Origin: Nitrobacter sp. Nb-311A
Lineage (GTDB): Bacteria; Pseudomonadota; Alphaproteobacteria; Rhizobiales; Xanthobacteraceae
Reading direction: 5' to 3'
Assembly (NCBI RefSeq): GCF_000152905.1
Contig: NZ_AAMY01000002.1
Span: forward strand, 124,001 to 188,000
Length of the DNA stretch: 64,000 nt
This document shows, one piece after another, positions 55,883 through 64,000 of the stretch (the first letter of the stretch is position 1; each line of letters opens with the position of its first letter). A program made the position numbers and the translations under genes. Below the pieces are notes generated by a model. The model was not told the DNA's origin. It saw only the letters and a list, made by a program, of their open reading frames with translations, and did not search any database.

Positions 55883-56049
55883 GTGGAGTGTCCTCCTGCG
55901 CTTTGCGCCGGGCGAGCCGACCAAAGCTTGCCGAAGCTGAACCGCGGCAGTGGCCAAATTGGGAGGTTCGGCAGGCGTATCGGCGGCGGGACGACCCCGG
56001 TCTCGCCGCATTCGTCAGTCTTTCTCGCCGACGAAACGGGGAGCATCAA

Positions 56050-56445
56050 ATGAAGACGGTCCTTGCTATGGTGGCGGCGCTGGTGCTGCTCTCGTCGGGG
56101 GCGCTGGCGCAGGAACGTGCCGGCAGCGCCGCGCTCGGCGCGCTGTCCGGTGCGGTGGTGCTCGGTCCGGTCGGGGCGCTCGCGGGCGCGGTGGTCGGCT
56201 ATACGGCTGGGCCGTCGATCGCGCATTCATGGGGGTTGCGCCATTCCTCGAACAGGTCGCGCCGGCGATCCTCCAAACGAAGGCATCGCGGGCAGACAAC
56301 CGTGAGCGATAGCCGCCCCGCTCCTGATGCACCGCAGACGGCGCCGGCCAGCCGGAACGCACAACCGGCAGCGGCGAAGGCCGCCGAACCGCGCGCAATC
56401 CCTACAAAGCTGACGCTGCCTCCGGTGCAAGCCTTGGATTACTAG
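56050..56445 (+). CDS. Small secreted protein with glycine-zipper segment
   Basis: The 131-residue protein has a signal peptide (about 1-21, ending ALA-Q), a Gly/Ala-rich hydrophobic stretch (GALSGAVVLGPVGALAGAVVGYTAG) of glycine-zipper type, and a basic, proline-rich C-terminal half. GGGAG precedes the ATG at 56050. Function is unknown; proteins of this type often sit in the envelope. The stop TAG is at the edge of a repeat. Confidence 0.72.
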   Translation: MKTVLAMVAALVLLSSGALAQERAGSAALGALSGAVVLGPVGALAGAVVGYTAGPSIAHSWGLRHSSNRSRRRSSKRRHRGQTTVSDSRPAPDAPQTAPASRNAQPAAAKAAEPRAIPTKLTLPPVQALDY

Positions 56446-56525
56446 AGACTTTCCGCTTCTGATTGAATCAGAATCGGTGCTCCGTCCTCCCTCGGGTTCA
56501 AGCCCGAGGACATGCTTTGCTCAAA
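56443..56525 (-). repeat. Dispersed repeat family 1, copy k (variant)
   Basis: TAGAGACTTTCCGCTTC, hairpin GATTGAATC, then GGGTTCAAGCCCGAGGACATGC. It shares the CCGAGGACATGCTT variant with copies a and l. The first bases are the stop codon of the upstream gene. Confidence 0.75.
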
Positions 56526-56638
56526 GGACTATAAGAGACCTCGCCGAAAGTCGGATTAAGGTCGGATTATCGTCGTAAAGTTGTACATCGGGCCGAAAAA
56601 AGCTAAGCAAGAATCGGACCATCTGGACCGCTCTTGGC

Positions 56639-58267
56639 ATGGCACTAACGCAGAAACTCGAATTTCGACAGTCCCAGTCGCTGGTGATGACGCCGCAACT
56701 CATGCAGGCGATCAAGCTCCTGCAACTGTCGAATCTGGACCTTTCGGCGTTTGTCGAGGAGGAACTGGAGCGGAATCCGCTGCTGGAGCGCGCTGGCGAG
56801 GACGCCGACCCGCCGGCCGCCGAAGGGGCGGCCGCAAGGGACGCCGATTCAGAAGGCGACGAAGCGTCGGCGTTCGGGGATCGCGGCGCAAGCGAGCGCA
56901 CCGTTAGCCAGGACTCAGAACCTGCCCCCGACGAATGGATGAACCGTGATCTCGGCAGCCGCGCCGAGATCGAGCAGACCTTCGACAGCGGCCTGGAGAA
57001 CGTCTTTCCGGAAGAACCGGCCGAGGCCGCGGCGCGGACCGCACAGGATGCCGCGCCGGTCGCGTTCACCGAATGGGGGGGCGGCGCTTCGAGCGACGAT
57101 AGCTACAATCTCGAAGCCTTCGTCGCGGCGGAGATAACGCTCGGCGAACATCTCGCCGAACAGCTTGCGGTGGCCGTCACGGCGCCGGCGCAACGCATGA
57201 TCGGACGGTATCTGATCGATCTCGTCGACGAGGCTGGTTACCTGCCGGCCGACCTCGGCGATGCCGGCGACAAGCTCGGCGCCGGCGATAGCGATTTGGC
57301 GGCCGCTGTCACGGTGTTGCAGACTTTCGATCCGCCAGGCATCTGCGCCCGCAGTTTAAGCGAATGCCTTGCGATTCAGCTGCGCGACAAGAACCGCTAC
57401 GACCCGGCGATGCAGGCGCTGGTCGAGCATCTCGAACTGCTGGCGAGGCGCGACTTCGCAGCCTTGCGCAGGATCTGCGGCGTCGACGATGAAGACCTCG
57501 CCGAGATGATCGGCGAAATCCGTCATCTCGATCCCAAGCCAGGCTTGAGGTTCGGCGCCGCACGCACGCAGACGGTGGCGCCGGACATATACGTGCGGCC
57601 CGGGCCGGACGGCGGCTGGCTTGTGGAACTCAACAGCGATACGCTTCCGCGTGTGCTGGTCAACCACACCTACTATGCCGAATTGTCGAAGACGATCCGC
57701 AAGGACGGCGACAAAACCTATTTCACGGACTGCCTGCAAAACGCGACCTGGCTGGTCCGCGCGCTCGATCAGCGCGCTCGTACCATTCTCAAGGTGGCGA
57801 CCGAGATCGTGCGGCAGCAGGATGGTTTTTTCGCACACGGTATTGCACATCTGAGACCGCTCAATCTCAAGACCGTGGCAGATGCGATCCAGATGCACGA
57901 GTCCACCGTCTCTCGCGTTACCGCCAACAAATACATGGCGACAAATCGCGGCATCTTCGAGTTAAAGTATTTCTTCACGGCTTCGATCGCCGCGGCCGAC
58001 GGCGGTTCCGCCCATTCGGCGGAGTCGGTCCGCCACCACATCAGGCAACTGGTCGATGCGGAAGATCCATCGGCAGTTCTGTCCGATGACACCATCGTGG
58101 AACGGCTGCGCGAAGCCGGAATAGATATCGCCCGGCGCACCGTCGCGAAGTATCGTGAAGCGCTGCGCATTCCTTCCTCGGTGCAACGCCGCCGCGAAAA
58201 GCAGAACCTGCTCGGGAGCGCGCGCACGGCGCCGCCGAACCGCTCGCGCGACGCTGCACCGGCTTGA
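56639..58267 (+). CDS. rpoN: RNA polymerase sigma-54 factor
   Basis: The 542-residue protein has the three regions of RpoN: a Gln-rich activator-interacting region I (LTQKLEFRQSQSLVMTPQLMQAIKLLQ), an acidic region II with an insert (about 55-150), and the C-terminal core-binding and DNA-binding part ending with the RpoN box ARRTVAKYREALRIPSS. It directs transcription of nitrogen and other genes with bacterial enhancer-binding proteins. It lies before hpf and ptsN as in most proteobacteria. Confidence 0.97.
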   Translation: MALTQKLEFRQSQSLVMTPQLMQAIKLLQLSNLDLSAFVEEELERNPLLERAGEDADPPAAEGAAARDADSEGDEASAFGDRGASERTVSQDSEPAPDEWMNRDLGSRAEIEQTFDSGLENVFPEEPAEAAARTAQDAAPVAFTEWGGGASSDDSYNLEAFVAAEITLGEHLAEQLAVAVTAPAQRMIGRYLIDLVDEAGYLPADLGDAGDKLGAGDSDLAAAVTVLQTFDPPGICARSLSECLAIQLRDKNRYDPAMQALVEHLELLARRDFAALRRICGVDDEDLAEMIGEIRHLDPKPGLRFGAARTQTVAPDIYVRPGPDGGWLVELNSDTLPRVLVNHTYYAELSKTIRKDGDKTYFTDCLQNATWLVRALDQRARTILKVATEIVRQQDGFFAHGIAHLRPLNLKTVADAIQMHESTVSRVTANKYMATNRGIFELKYFFTASIAAADGGSAHSAESVRHHIRQLVDAEDPSAVLSDDTIVERLREAGIDIARRTVAKYREALRIPSSVQRRREKQNLLGSARTAPPNRSRDAAPA

Positions 58268-58323
58268 TTGCGCACCCGCAACGCCCGATAATCTTTTCCC
58301 ACTCATGATCGATGAGGCTTGTC

Positions 58324-58920
58324 ATGACACTTCGAATCTCGGGCAAGAGCATCAATGTCGGCGACGCACTGCGCGGACGGCTCAACAGTCGCACCGACGA
58401 AGTTCTCCGAAAGTATTTTGACGGAAAGTATTCGGGCCACATCACGCTGAGCAAGGACGGTTTTGGATTCCGCACCGACTGCGCGCTGCATCTGGATTCC
58501 GGAGTAACGCTCGAAGCCGAATCCAATGCCGCGGATGCCTATGCAAGCGCCGATCAGGCGCTGTTGCAGATCGAAAAACGTTTGCGCCGCTACAAGAGCC
58601 GCCTCAAGGATCGCTCGGCGCGCAAGGCGCACGCCGCCGCGGAAGCGATCGCCGAACTCGACGCGCCGAGCTACGTGATCGAAGCGCCAGCTGTGGACGG
58701 CGAGGACGAGGTCACCGCATTCAATCCGGTGATCATCGCAGAAACCATCACCTCCCTGAGGCGGCTTTCTGTCAGCGAAGCGGTGATGGAACTCGATTTC
58801 ACCGGCGCGCCGGTGCTGGTGTTCCAGCACGGCTCCAGCGGGCGCGTAAACATGATCTACCGCAGACCTGATGGCAATGTGGGATGGATCGACCCGCCGT
58901 CCGTCAACGGTTCGGCCTGA
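58324..58920 (+). CDS. hpf: Ribosome hibernation promoting factor, long form
   Basis: The 198-residue protein has an N-terminal S30AE domain (LRISGKSINVGDALRGRLNSR, YFDGKYSGHITLSKDG) and the C-terminal dimerisation domain (VIIAETITSLRRLSVSEAVMELD, VNMIYRRPDGNVGWIDP) that marks the long HPF. It pairs 70S ribosomes into 100S dimers in stationary phase. ATG at 58324 has GAGG upstream, so 58312 is not used. It follows rpoN by 56 bp. Confidence 0.93.
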   Translation: MTLRISGKSINVGDALRGRLNSRTDEVLRKYFDGKYSGHITLSKDGFGFRTDCALHLDSGVTLEAESNAADAYASADQALLQIEKRLRRYKSRLKDRSARKAHAAAEAIAELDAPSYVIEAPAVDGEDEVTAFNPVIIAETITSLRRLSVSEAVMELDFTGAPVLVFQHGSSGRVNMIYRRPDGNVGWIDPPSVNGSA

Positions 58921-59167
58921 CTTGCTGGCATTGACGCTTGGAACGGCGGTCCATATGGTCTGCGGCCTTCGCAATCGGTCTACACCGGCCCCGACAAAAG
59001 TTCGGGAATTGGCATCGGGCTCGCGTTAGACTATAAGGCCGGTCATCCTGGCCGGAGGGCCGCGAACCGCTTACCGTGTGCGTTCGCCCGTATGTGGGCT
59101 CACGTTTGTGCTGCTTGTCTGACGTGTCTTTCGCAACCTGACGGCAAACCTCACCTCGGAACGTCAT

Positions 59168-59629
59168 ATGATGATTACCGACCTGGTCGCACCCGAGGCG
59201 ATCATTCCTGCATTGAAGGTCAACAGCAAGAAGCAAGCGCTGCAGGAGCTGGCCGCGCGTGCCGCTGAATTGACGGAACAAAACGACCGCGCGATTTTCG
59301 AGGTGCTGTTGCGGCGCGAGAAACTCGGAACCACGGCTGTCGGTTACGGTGTCGCGATCCCGCATGGCAAGCTGCAGAAACTCGACAAGATATTCGGTCT
59401 TTTCGCGCGACTGGACCGTCCGATCGATTTCGAAGCGATGGATGGACAACCGGTGGATCTGATCTTTTTGCTGCTCGCCCCCGAGGGCGCGGGCGCGGAT
59501 CATCTGAAAGCACTGGCGCGAATCGCACGCCTGCTGCGCGATCAGGACATTGCCAACAAGCTGCGCGCCTCGCGCGATGCGCAGGCGATCTATTCCGTCC
59601 TGGCGCTGCCGCCGGCGACGGTCCCCTGA
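59168..59629 (+). CDS. ptsN: Nitrogen regulatory EIIA protein (PtsN)
   Basis: The 153-residue protein is an EIIA-Ntr domain. The phosphorylated His lies in GYGVAIPHGKLQKL, and the conserved part PVDLIFLLLAPEGAGADHLKALARIARLLRD follows. It receives phosphate from the PTS-Ntr relay and links nitrogen and potassium status to metabolism. It is the last gene of the rpoN-hpf-ptsN group, after a 247-bp gap. Confidence 0.95.
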   Translation: MMITDLVAPEAIIPALKVNSKKQALQELAARAAELTEQNDRAIFEVLLRREKLGTTAVGYGVAIPHGKLQKLDKIFGLFARLDRPIDFEAMDGQPVDLIFLLLAPEGAGADHLKALARIARLLRDQDIANKLRASRDAQAIYSVLALPPATVP

Positions 59630-59969
59630 ACCGCGGCGAATCGTCCTGGCGTAAGCGGGATGAACGAAAAAGCGGATAGCAGTTTGCAAGCCGCATCTTC
59701 GCTCCAGCCATTGAAATAGATCCCCTTCATGATTCGGGATCCCGAAGGCGGCGCCGATTTTGAGCGATTCTTATGTTGATGGAGCAGATGATCGAAGCAT
59801 TGCGAGCTGACAGAAAGCCGCAATGCTGATCGAAAACGCCGTACCGGCCCACGCCAATCGTCGATGATGCGGCGGTTCCGAGCATGGTCCGTGCGCCGGT
59901 TGCTCATCCCTCCTCGCGTCAAGCCCGAGGACATGCTTCACGCGAAAACGCTCTCGCAACGGGATGCGC
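59630..59969. other. Convergent intergenic region between ptsN and ilvD
   Basis: The region holds a family 1 repeat variant (59910-59953) and no supportable gene. TTCGGGATCCCGAA near 59735-59748 is a perfect short palindrome and could be part of a terminator, but no T tract follows. Confidence 0.55.
59910..59953 (-). repeat. Dispersed repeat family 1, copy l (short variant)
   Basis: CTCGCGTCAAGCCCGAGGAC then ATGCTTCACGCGAAAACGCTC. It matches the CCGAGGACATGCTT variant seen in copies a and k and lacks the hairpin half. Confidence 0.6.
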
Positions 59970-61814
59970 TCAGTCCTTCACCACGCGCACGGCGCCGAGC
60001 GCGGCGCTGGTGGTGTGCGCAGCATAGGCTTTCAGCGCCATGGTAATGCGGCGCGTCCGCGGAGCGGCCGGCTTCCACGCCTTGTCGCCTTTCGCCTCCA
60101 TCGCCGCGCGACGTCGCTCGATTTCGGCATCGCTGACATCGAGATGCACCTTGCGATTCGGAATATCGAACGTGATGATGTCGCCTTCCTCGACGAGACC
60201 GATCGCGCCACCCTCCGCTGCTTCCGGCGAGACGTGGCCGATCGACAGACCCGACGAGCCGCCGGAGAAGCGGCCGTCGGTAATCAGCGCGCACTGCTTG
60301 CCCAACCCCTTCGATTTCAGATAGCTGGTCGGATACAGCATCTCCTGCATACCCGGGCCGCCGCGCGGTCCCTCATAGCGAATCAGCACCACATCGCCCG
60401 GCTTGATCCGGTTGCCGAGGATGGCGTCCACCGCAGCATCCTGGCTTTCGAACACCCGCGCGGAGCCCGAGAAGGTCAGGATGCTGTCGTCGACACCGGC
60501 CGTCTTCACGATGCAGCCGTCGCGCGCGATGTTGCCGTAAAGCACGGCGAGACCGCCGTCCTTCGAGAAGGCGTGTTCGGCGTCGCGGATGCAGCCTTTG
60601 GCGCGGTCAGCGTCGAGCTCCTCGAAGCGCTTGTCCTGGCTGAATGCGAGTTCGGTGCGCACGCCGCCCGGCGCAGCCATGTAGAAGGTGCGCACGCTCT
60701 CGCTTTTCGTCCGCTTGATGTCCCAGCGTTCCAGCGCATCCTTCAGGGACGCGCTGTGAACCGTCGGCAGGCTGGCGTCGATCAGGCCGGCGCGATCGAG
60801 TTCGCCGAGAATGCCCATGATGCCGCCGGCGCGATGCACGTCTTCCAGATGCACGTCCGGCACGGAAGGCGCGACCTTGCACAGCACCGGCACGCGGCGC
60901 GAGAGCCGGTCGATATCCGCCATCGTGAACGGCACCTCGCCTTCGTAAGCCGCGGCGAGCAGGTGCAGCACGGTGTTGGTGGAGCCGCCCATTGAGATGT
61001 CGAGCGTCATCGCGTTCTCGAACGCCTTGAAGCTCGCAACCGAACGCGGCAGCACACGCTCGTCGTCCTGCTCGTAGTAGCGCCGCGCCATGTCGACGAT
61101 GAGATGTCCGGCCTCGACGAACAGGCTCTTGCGGTCGGCGTGGGTGGCGAGCACCGAGCCGTTGCCGGGCAAGGCAAGGCCGAGCGCCTCGGTCAGGCAG
61201 TTCATCGAATTGGCGGTGAACATGCCAGAGCACGAGCCGCAGGTCGGACATGCCGAACGTTCGATCACCTCCACATCGGCATCGCTCACGCTGTCATCGG
61301 CGGCGGCGATCATGGCATCGATCAGGTCCACGGACTTGACCTTGCCGTTGAGCGTGACCTTGCCCGATTCCATCGGACCTCCGGAGACGAACACCGATGG
61401 AATGTTGAGGCGCAGCGACGCCATCAGCATGCCGGGCGTGATTTTGTCGCAGTTGGAGATGCAGACCATGGCGTCGGCGCAATGCGCGTTGACCATGTAT
61501 TCGACGCTGTCGGCGATGACCTCGCGCGAGGGCAGGCTGTAGAGCATGCCGTCATGGCCCATCGCGATTCCGTCATCCACCGCGATCGTGTTGAATTCCT
61601 TGGCGACACCGCCGGCCTTCTCGATCTCCCGCGCCACGAGCTGGCCCAGATCCTTGAGATGAACGTGGCCGGGCACAAACTGGGTGAAGGAGTTCACCAC
61701 CGCAATGATCGGCTTGCCGAAGTCCTCGTTCTTCATGCCGGTGGCGCGCCACAGGCCGCGGGCGCCGGCCATGTTGCGGCCGTGGGTGGAAGTGCGGGAG
61801 CGATAGGCGGGCAT
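59970..61814 (-). CDS. ilvD: Dihydroxy-acid dehydratase
   Basis: The 614-residue protein has the iron-sulfur cysteines in [12 protein letters not shown] and [17 protein letters not shown], and the late conserved [23 protein letters not shown]. It converts dihydroxy acids to 2-oxo acids in valine, leucine and isoleucine synthesis. The length is as expected for the E. coli-type enzyme. It follows DUF1150 on the same strand by 133 bp but is probably separately transcribed. Confidence 0.96.
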   Translation of the reverse strand: MPAYRSRTSTHGRNMAGARGLWRATGMKNEDFGKPIIAVVNSFTQFVPGHVHLKDLGQLVAREIEKAGGVAKEFNTIAVDDGIAMGHDGMLYSLPSREVIADSVEYMVNAHCADAMVCISNCDKITPGMLMASLRLNIPSVFVSGGPMESGKVTLNGKVKSVDLIDAMIAAADDSVSDADVEVIERSACPTCGSCSGMFTANSMNCLTEALGLALPGNGSVLATHADRKSLFVEAGHLIVDMARRYYEQDDERVLPRSVASFKAFENAMTLDISMGGSTNTVLHLLAAAYEGEVPFTMADIDRLSRRVPVLCKVAPSVPDVHLEDVHRAGGIMGILGELDRAGLIDASLPTVHSASLKDALERWDIKRTKSESVRTFYMAAPGGVRTELAFSQDKRFEELDADRAKGCIRDAEHAFSKDGGLAVLYGNIARDGCIVKTAGVDDSILTFSGSARVFESQDAAVDAILGNRIKPGDVVLIRYEGPRGGPGMQEMLYPTSYLKSKGLGKQCALITDGRFSGGSSGLSIGHVSPEAAEGGAIGLVEEGDIITFDIPNRKVHLDVSDAEIERRRAAMEAKGDKAWKPAAPRTRRITMALKAYAAHTTSAALGAVRVVKD

Positions 61815-61947
61815 GAGGTTTTTCCCGAAGGTTCAGTGGTTTGGCGGGACCATACAGCCCCGCCGCCGACGGCCGCAAACAGAAAAGCGGCAGCGCTGGA
61901 TGCGCCGCCGCTTCCTGCTAAACTGATGTCGCGCGCGGCGGCGTGCC

Positions 61948-62214
61948 TCAATGCACGCTGACGGCCTGCAACTCGTTGCTCCAGGCGCTCGCGACCGCGG
62001 CTTCGCGCGAATCGGTGAGCATGATGGGCGTGCCGTCGGCGGCATGCAGTGCAAACAGCATGAGACCGGGCGCGATTTTCGGAGCCTGCGGAAACAAATC
62101 CGGCACGTCCTCTGAACGAACCTGCTTCACATAGGCAATGTGGCCTTCACCGAGCTGCGCCAGCGCCTCGGTCGAGACGCTTTCAGGTCGGAACGTGGAA
62201 ATCACTTCACTCAT
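61948..62214 (-). CDS. DUF1150 family protein
   Basis: The 88-residue protein reads GEGHIAYVKQVRSEDV and LFALHAADGTPIMLTDSREAAVASAWSN, the DUF1150 signature. The family is found in alphaproteobacteria, typically after a small heat-shock gene, as here. Its function is unknown; its placement suggests a stress role. It starts 98 bp after hsp20 and is likely cotranscribed with it. Confidence 0.88.
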   Translation of the reverse strand: MSEVISTFRPESVSTEALAQLGEGHIAYVKQVRSEDVPDLFPQAPKIAPGLMLFALHAADGTPIMLTDSREAAVASAWSNELQAVSVH

Positions 62215-62312
62215 GGTCTCGACTCCTTTTTACAGACTAAGCGGTCGAGTCCGCTACTCGTTGCACCCGAAAGCTTTCTTGCCGGCTTACCGGCCGTTTT
62301 TCGGGTCGTGCA

Positions 62313-62738
62313 TTATTCGTGTTCATTGATCGCGATTGTCTTAACGACCCTTTCAGGTTCCGGCCTGGCCAGATCAATAGACAATAGCCCGTTTTTCAGG
62401 TCCGCGCCCAGCACCAACATCCCTTCCGCCAGCACGAAGGTACGCTGGAAGTGGCGCGCGGCAATGCCGCGATGGATATACTGCCGGGCTTTATCCTCCT
62501 GCTGCCGGCCTCGGATCACAAGCTGATTTTCCTCAATGGTCACATCGAGTTGGTCGCGGGTAAACCCAGCCACCGCCAACGTGATCCGCAGGCGTTCGGG
62601 CTCTCCGCTGTCACGGTCGCACCGCTCGATGTTGTAGGGAGGATAGCCGTCGGCGCCTTTGACGACGCGGTCGAGCGCTCGCTCGATCTCGTCGAAGCCC
62701 AGAAGGAACGGACTGGATAACGAAGGAACACGAGACAT
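62313..62738 (-). CDS. Small heat-shock protein (Hsp20/IbpA family)
   Basis: The 141-residue protein has an alpha-crystallin domain with PPYNIERCDRD, LRITLAVAGFTRDQLDVTIEENQLVIRG, GIAARHFQRTFVLAEG and ADLKNGLLSIDLARPEPE. It is a holdase that binds unfolding proteins. ATG at 62738 has AGGA upstream, within a ROSE-type hairpin that can hide it. The open frame back to 62837 crosses that leader and is not translated. DUF1150 follows. Confidence 0.93.
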   Translation of the reverse strand: MSRVPSLSSPFLLGFDEIERALDRVVKGADGYPPYNIERCDRDSGEPERLRITLAVAGFTRDQLDVTIEENQLVIRGRQQEDKARQYIHRGIAARHFQRTFVLAEGMLVLGADLKNGLLSIDLARPEPERVVKTIAINEHE

Positions 62739-62840
62739 TACAAAGTCCTCTCGAAGCGACTTTGACTCGCGCGGCCCACAAAATGTTTCCTGGTTAGGCA
62801 TCCGGTCGCGCGCCGGAGCTGATGGCGCGTGTTCCATTGG
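62739..62840 (-). promoter_or_regulatory. ROSE-type RNA thermometer in the hsp20 leader
   Basis: The last leader hairpin (62741-62764) pairs CAAAGTC with GACTTTG and encloses TCGCT opposite AGAGGA. This matches the ROSE consensus, where UYGCU pairs with the AGGA Shine-Dalgarno sequence and melts on heating. The upstream boundary is approximate. ROSE elements are known in rhizobial small heat-shock genes. Confidence 0.8.
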
Positions 62841-63081
62841 CCGAACCGCCGCATTTTGGCGGATCGCGCAGGGGCCCTTGCGGCACCCCGTCGGCCGTCT
62901 GGTGATCCCGGACGGTTAGATCAAATATGGCATGATCTGCACGCCATTCAAGATGTGCGGCATACCCTTCGACGCTTTGAAATCAGTTCAGGATCGCGTC
63001 ATTTTGCGATCGCAGCGCCGGCACGGATGCAGCTTGTCCGGCATCCGGCAACCATCGCCCGTACTGGATGACGGCGGCAGA
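62765..63081. other. Leader and intergenic region upstream of hsp20
   Basis: The part next to hsp20 is the leader described with the thermometer. The rest, to tRNA-Ala, shows no gene. GCCGCATTTTGGCGG (62843-62857) is a small hairpin. A heat-shock promoter is expected here, but I cannot identify a matching -35/-10 pair. Confidence 0.5.
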
Positions 63082-63157
<76 letters not shown>

Positions 63158-63217
63158 AGGATCACGATAATTCCGGATCGGTTCGATCCAGAATCATCAT
63201 GATCGATTCCAATATTC

Positions 63218-63274
63218 CAGAGCGGGATGCGGGCGGAAAACCGCACCGCACTTTTCCTCATCCCGCTCTTGACC
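63218..63274. repeat. Palindromic repeat related to family 2 (variant j)
   Basis: AGAGCGGGATGCGGGCGGAA and CTTTTCCTCATCCCGCTCT form a near-palindrome with central AAAACCGC. It has the same size and AAAACCG center as family 2 but different arms. Confidence 0.65.
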
Positions 63275-63337
63275 GGTCCGCGCCCAATCGGGGCGGCGCG
63301 ATCTGCAAAGACCCTGAACCACAGTTCAGGGCCGATC

Positions 63338-63751
63338 TCAAGTCTCCTCGTCATCTCCCACGTCACCGATGATATCGGTGACGTCCTCGTCGCCCTCTTC
63401 CTCGTCGGCGATGAAGGTGGAGTCATCATCCTCGTCGTCATCGAGGCTGTCGTCGATCTCGATATCATCCTCCGACTCCGGGACGACGGCCTTCTTGACC
63501 TTTCCGGTGTTCTCCTCGGCGTCGGCTTCCTCCAGCGAAACCATTTCCTCGGCCTCGGCGGGCTCCGGCGTCGCATCGGCCCCTGACGCTGCGGCGGCGC
63601 GGGCGGCCTCGCCGCGGCCCCGCACCGGCGCCACCACGATTGGCACGACCTCGCCGGTATAGGGCGAGATCACCGGATTCTTGTTCAGATCGTAGAACTT
63701 CTTGCCAGTCGTCGGGCAAATGCGCTTGGTTCCGAGCTCGGATTTGGCCAC
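63338..63751 (-). CDS. TIGR02300 family protein (FYDLN acid protein)
   Basis: The 137-residue protein begins MAKSELGTKRICPTTGKKFYDLNKNPVISPYTG, the family signature with one Cys and the FYDLN motif, and ends in a long stretch of Asp and Glu. The function is unknown. The family is limited to alphaproteobacteria and is often beside aroA, as here (divergent). The acidic tail has low complexity. Confidence 0.92.
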   Translation of the reverse strand: MAKSELGTKRICPTTGKKFYDLNKNPVISPYTGEVVPIVVAPVRGRGEAARAAAASGADATPEPAEAEEMVSLEEADAEENTGKVKKAVVPESEDDIEIDDSLDDDEDDDSTFIADEEEGDEDVTDIIGDVGDDEET

Positions 63752-63897
63752 GTGTGGAATCCCGGGAGTTCTTGGAAAAACGGTGCTTCACTTGGCTAGT
63801 TGCGGCGGCCCTGTCAATAGCGCTTTGCAGACCGGCTCGCGAGGCGTGACGCGCCGTCGTCGCTGTGATACCAGCCGCCACAACGGGGACGTGCAGA

Positions 63898-64000
63898 TTG
63901 ACCCTTTCCGGCCAGACCATGCCGCTTGAAGCGCGAAAATGCCAGTCATTGACCGGGCGCGTCAGGGTGCCCGGGGACAAATCGATCTCCCACCGGGCGC
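63898..64000 (+). CDS. aroA: 3-phosphoshikimate 1-carboxyvinyltransferase, N-terminal fragment
   Basis: The 34 visible codons read MPLEARKC then LTGRVRVPGDKSISHRA, the N-terminal substrate-binding signature of EPSP synthase (Lys-Ser in GDKSISHR). The enzyme joins shikimate 3-phosphate and PEP in the shikimate pathway. The gene runs out of the window. The start may be TTG at 63898 with GGGGAC upstream or ATG at 63919. Confidence 0.85.
   Translation, partial: MTLSGQTMPLEARKCQSLTGRVRVPGDKSISHRA

Noticed and set aside
63338..63480. Low-complexity acidic coding stretch as a possible assembly artefact
   Set aside because: The acidic tail is typical of TIGR02300 proteins and the frame is intact.

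Overview
The window looks like chromosomal DNA of an alphaproteobacterium of the Bradyrhizobiaceae/Nitrobacteraceae (Nitrobacter, Rhodopseudomonas, Bradyrhizobium and relatives). The evidence is high GC, the RegS/RegR redox pair, class I lysyl-tRNA synthetase, a SAM-II riboswitch ahead of metZ, MmcB, TIGR02300 and DUF1150 family proteins, a ROSE-type thermometer ahead of hsp20, and many dispersed palindromic repeats of the kind seen in that group. The genus cannot be fixed from sequence reading alone.

Layout: 0-2.9 kb holds the end of a hybrid histidine kinase, a glyoxalase-II-like hydrolase and mmcB. 3.0-6.0 kb holds regR and regS, with an IS5-family element inserted immediately upstream of regS. 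6.2-15.9 kb holds PHA depolymerase, a YgjP-like metalloprotease, PBP1A, glnD, hslO and apaG. 16.1-21.1 kb holds an opgC/SGNH operon, metZ with its riboswitch and terminator, and a double-length dCTP deaminase. 21.3-22.5 kb holds a fluoride riboswitch, a small membrane protein gene, crcB, tRNA-Gly(CCC) and a decayed tyrosine recombinase. 22.7-30.2 kb holds a secreted protein, a SCO1 protein, a frameshifted glycosyltransferase, an orphan solute-binding protein, lysK, an L,D-transpeptidase and pyrE. 30.2-44.6 kb holds a nuclease, an SdhAF4-like protein, rsmB, a heparinase-family protein, purH, cytochrome c4, an MFS transporter, a frameshifted gamma-glutamyltransferase, a panE-like gene, a GST, uppP and an NDUFA9-like protein. 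44.7-51.6 kb is the most accessory part: tRNA-Leu(CAG) with a duplicated 3' end, about 1.4 kb of sparse sequence, a wHTH-cysteine-cluster fusion, a phospholipase D-VTT fusion with an EEP hydrolase, a TPR protein and a small membrane protein. 51.9-59.6 kb is the rnd, lptC-lptA-lptB, rpoN, hpf, ptsN block. 59.9-64 kb holds ilvD, DUF1150, hsp20 with its thermometer, tRNA-Ala(GGC), a TIGR02300 gene and the start of aroA.

Functional links: glnD, rpoN and ptsN form the nitrogen-control machinery. PBP1A, the L,D-transpeptidase, uppP and the lpt genes build the envelope. regS/regR and the SCO1 protein relate to redox and respiration. Three RNA switches are readable (SAM-II, fluoride, ROSE). There is no CRISPR array, no recognisable defence island and no intact prophage. 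The most unusual features are the repeat families whose edges supply stop codons of eight genes, an IS5 copy inserted at such a repeat edge just upstream of regS, a decayed integrase beside tRNA-Gly, and two genes broken by frame changes.
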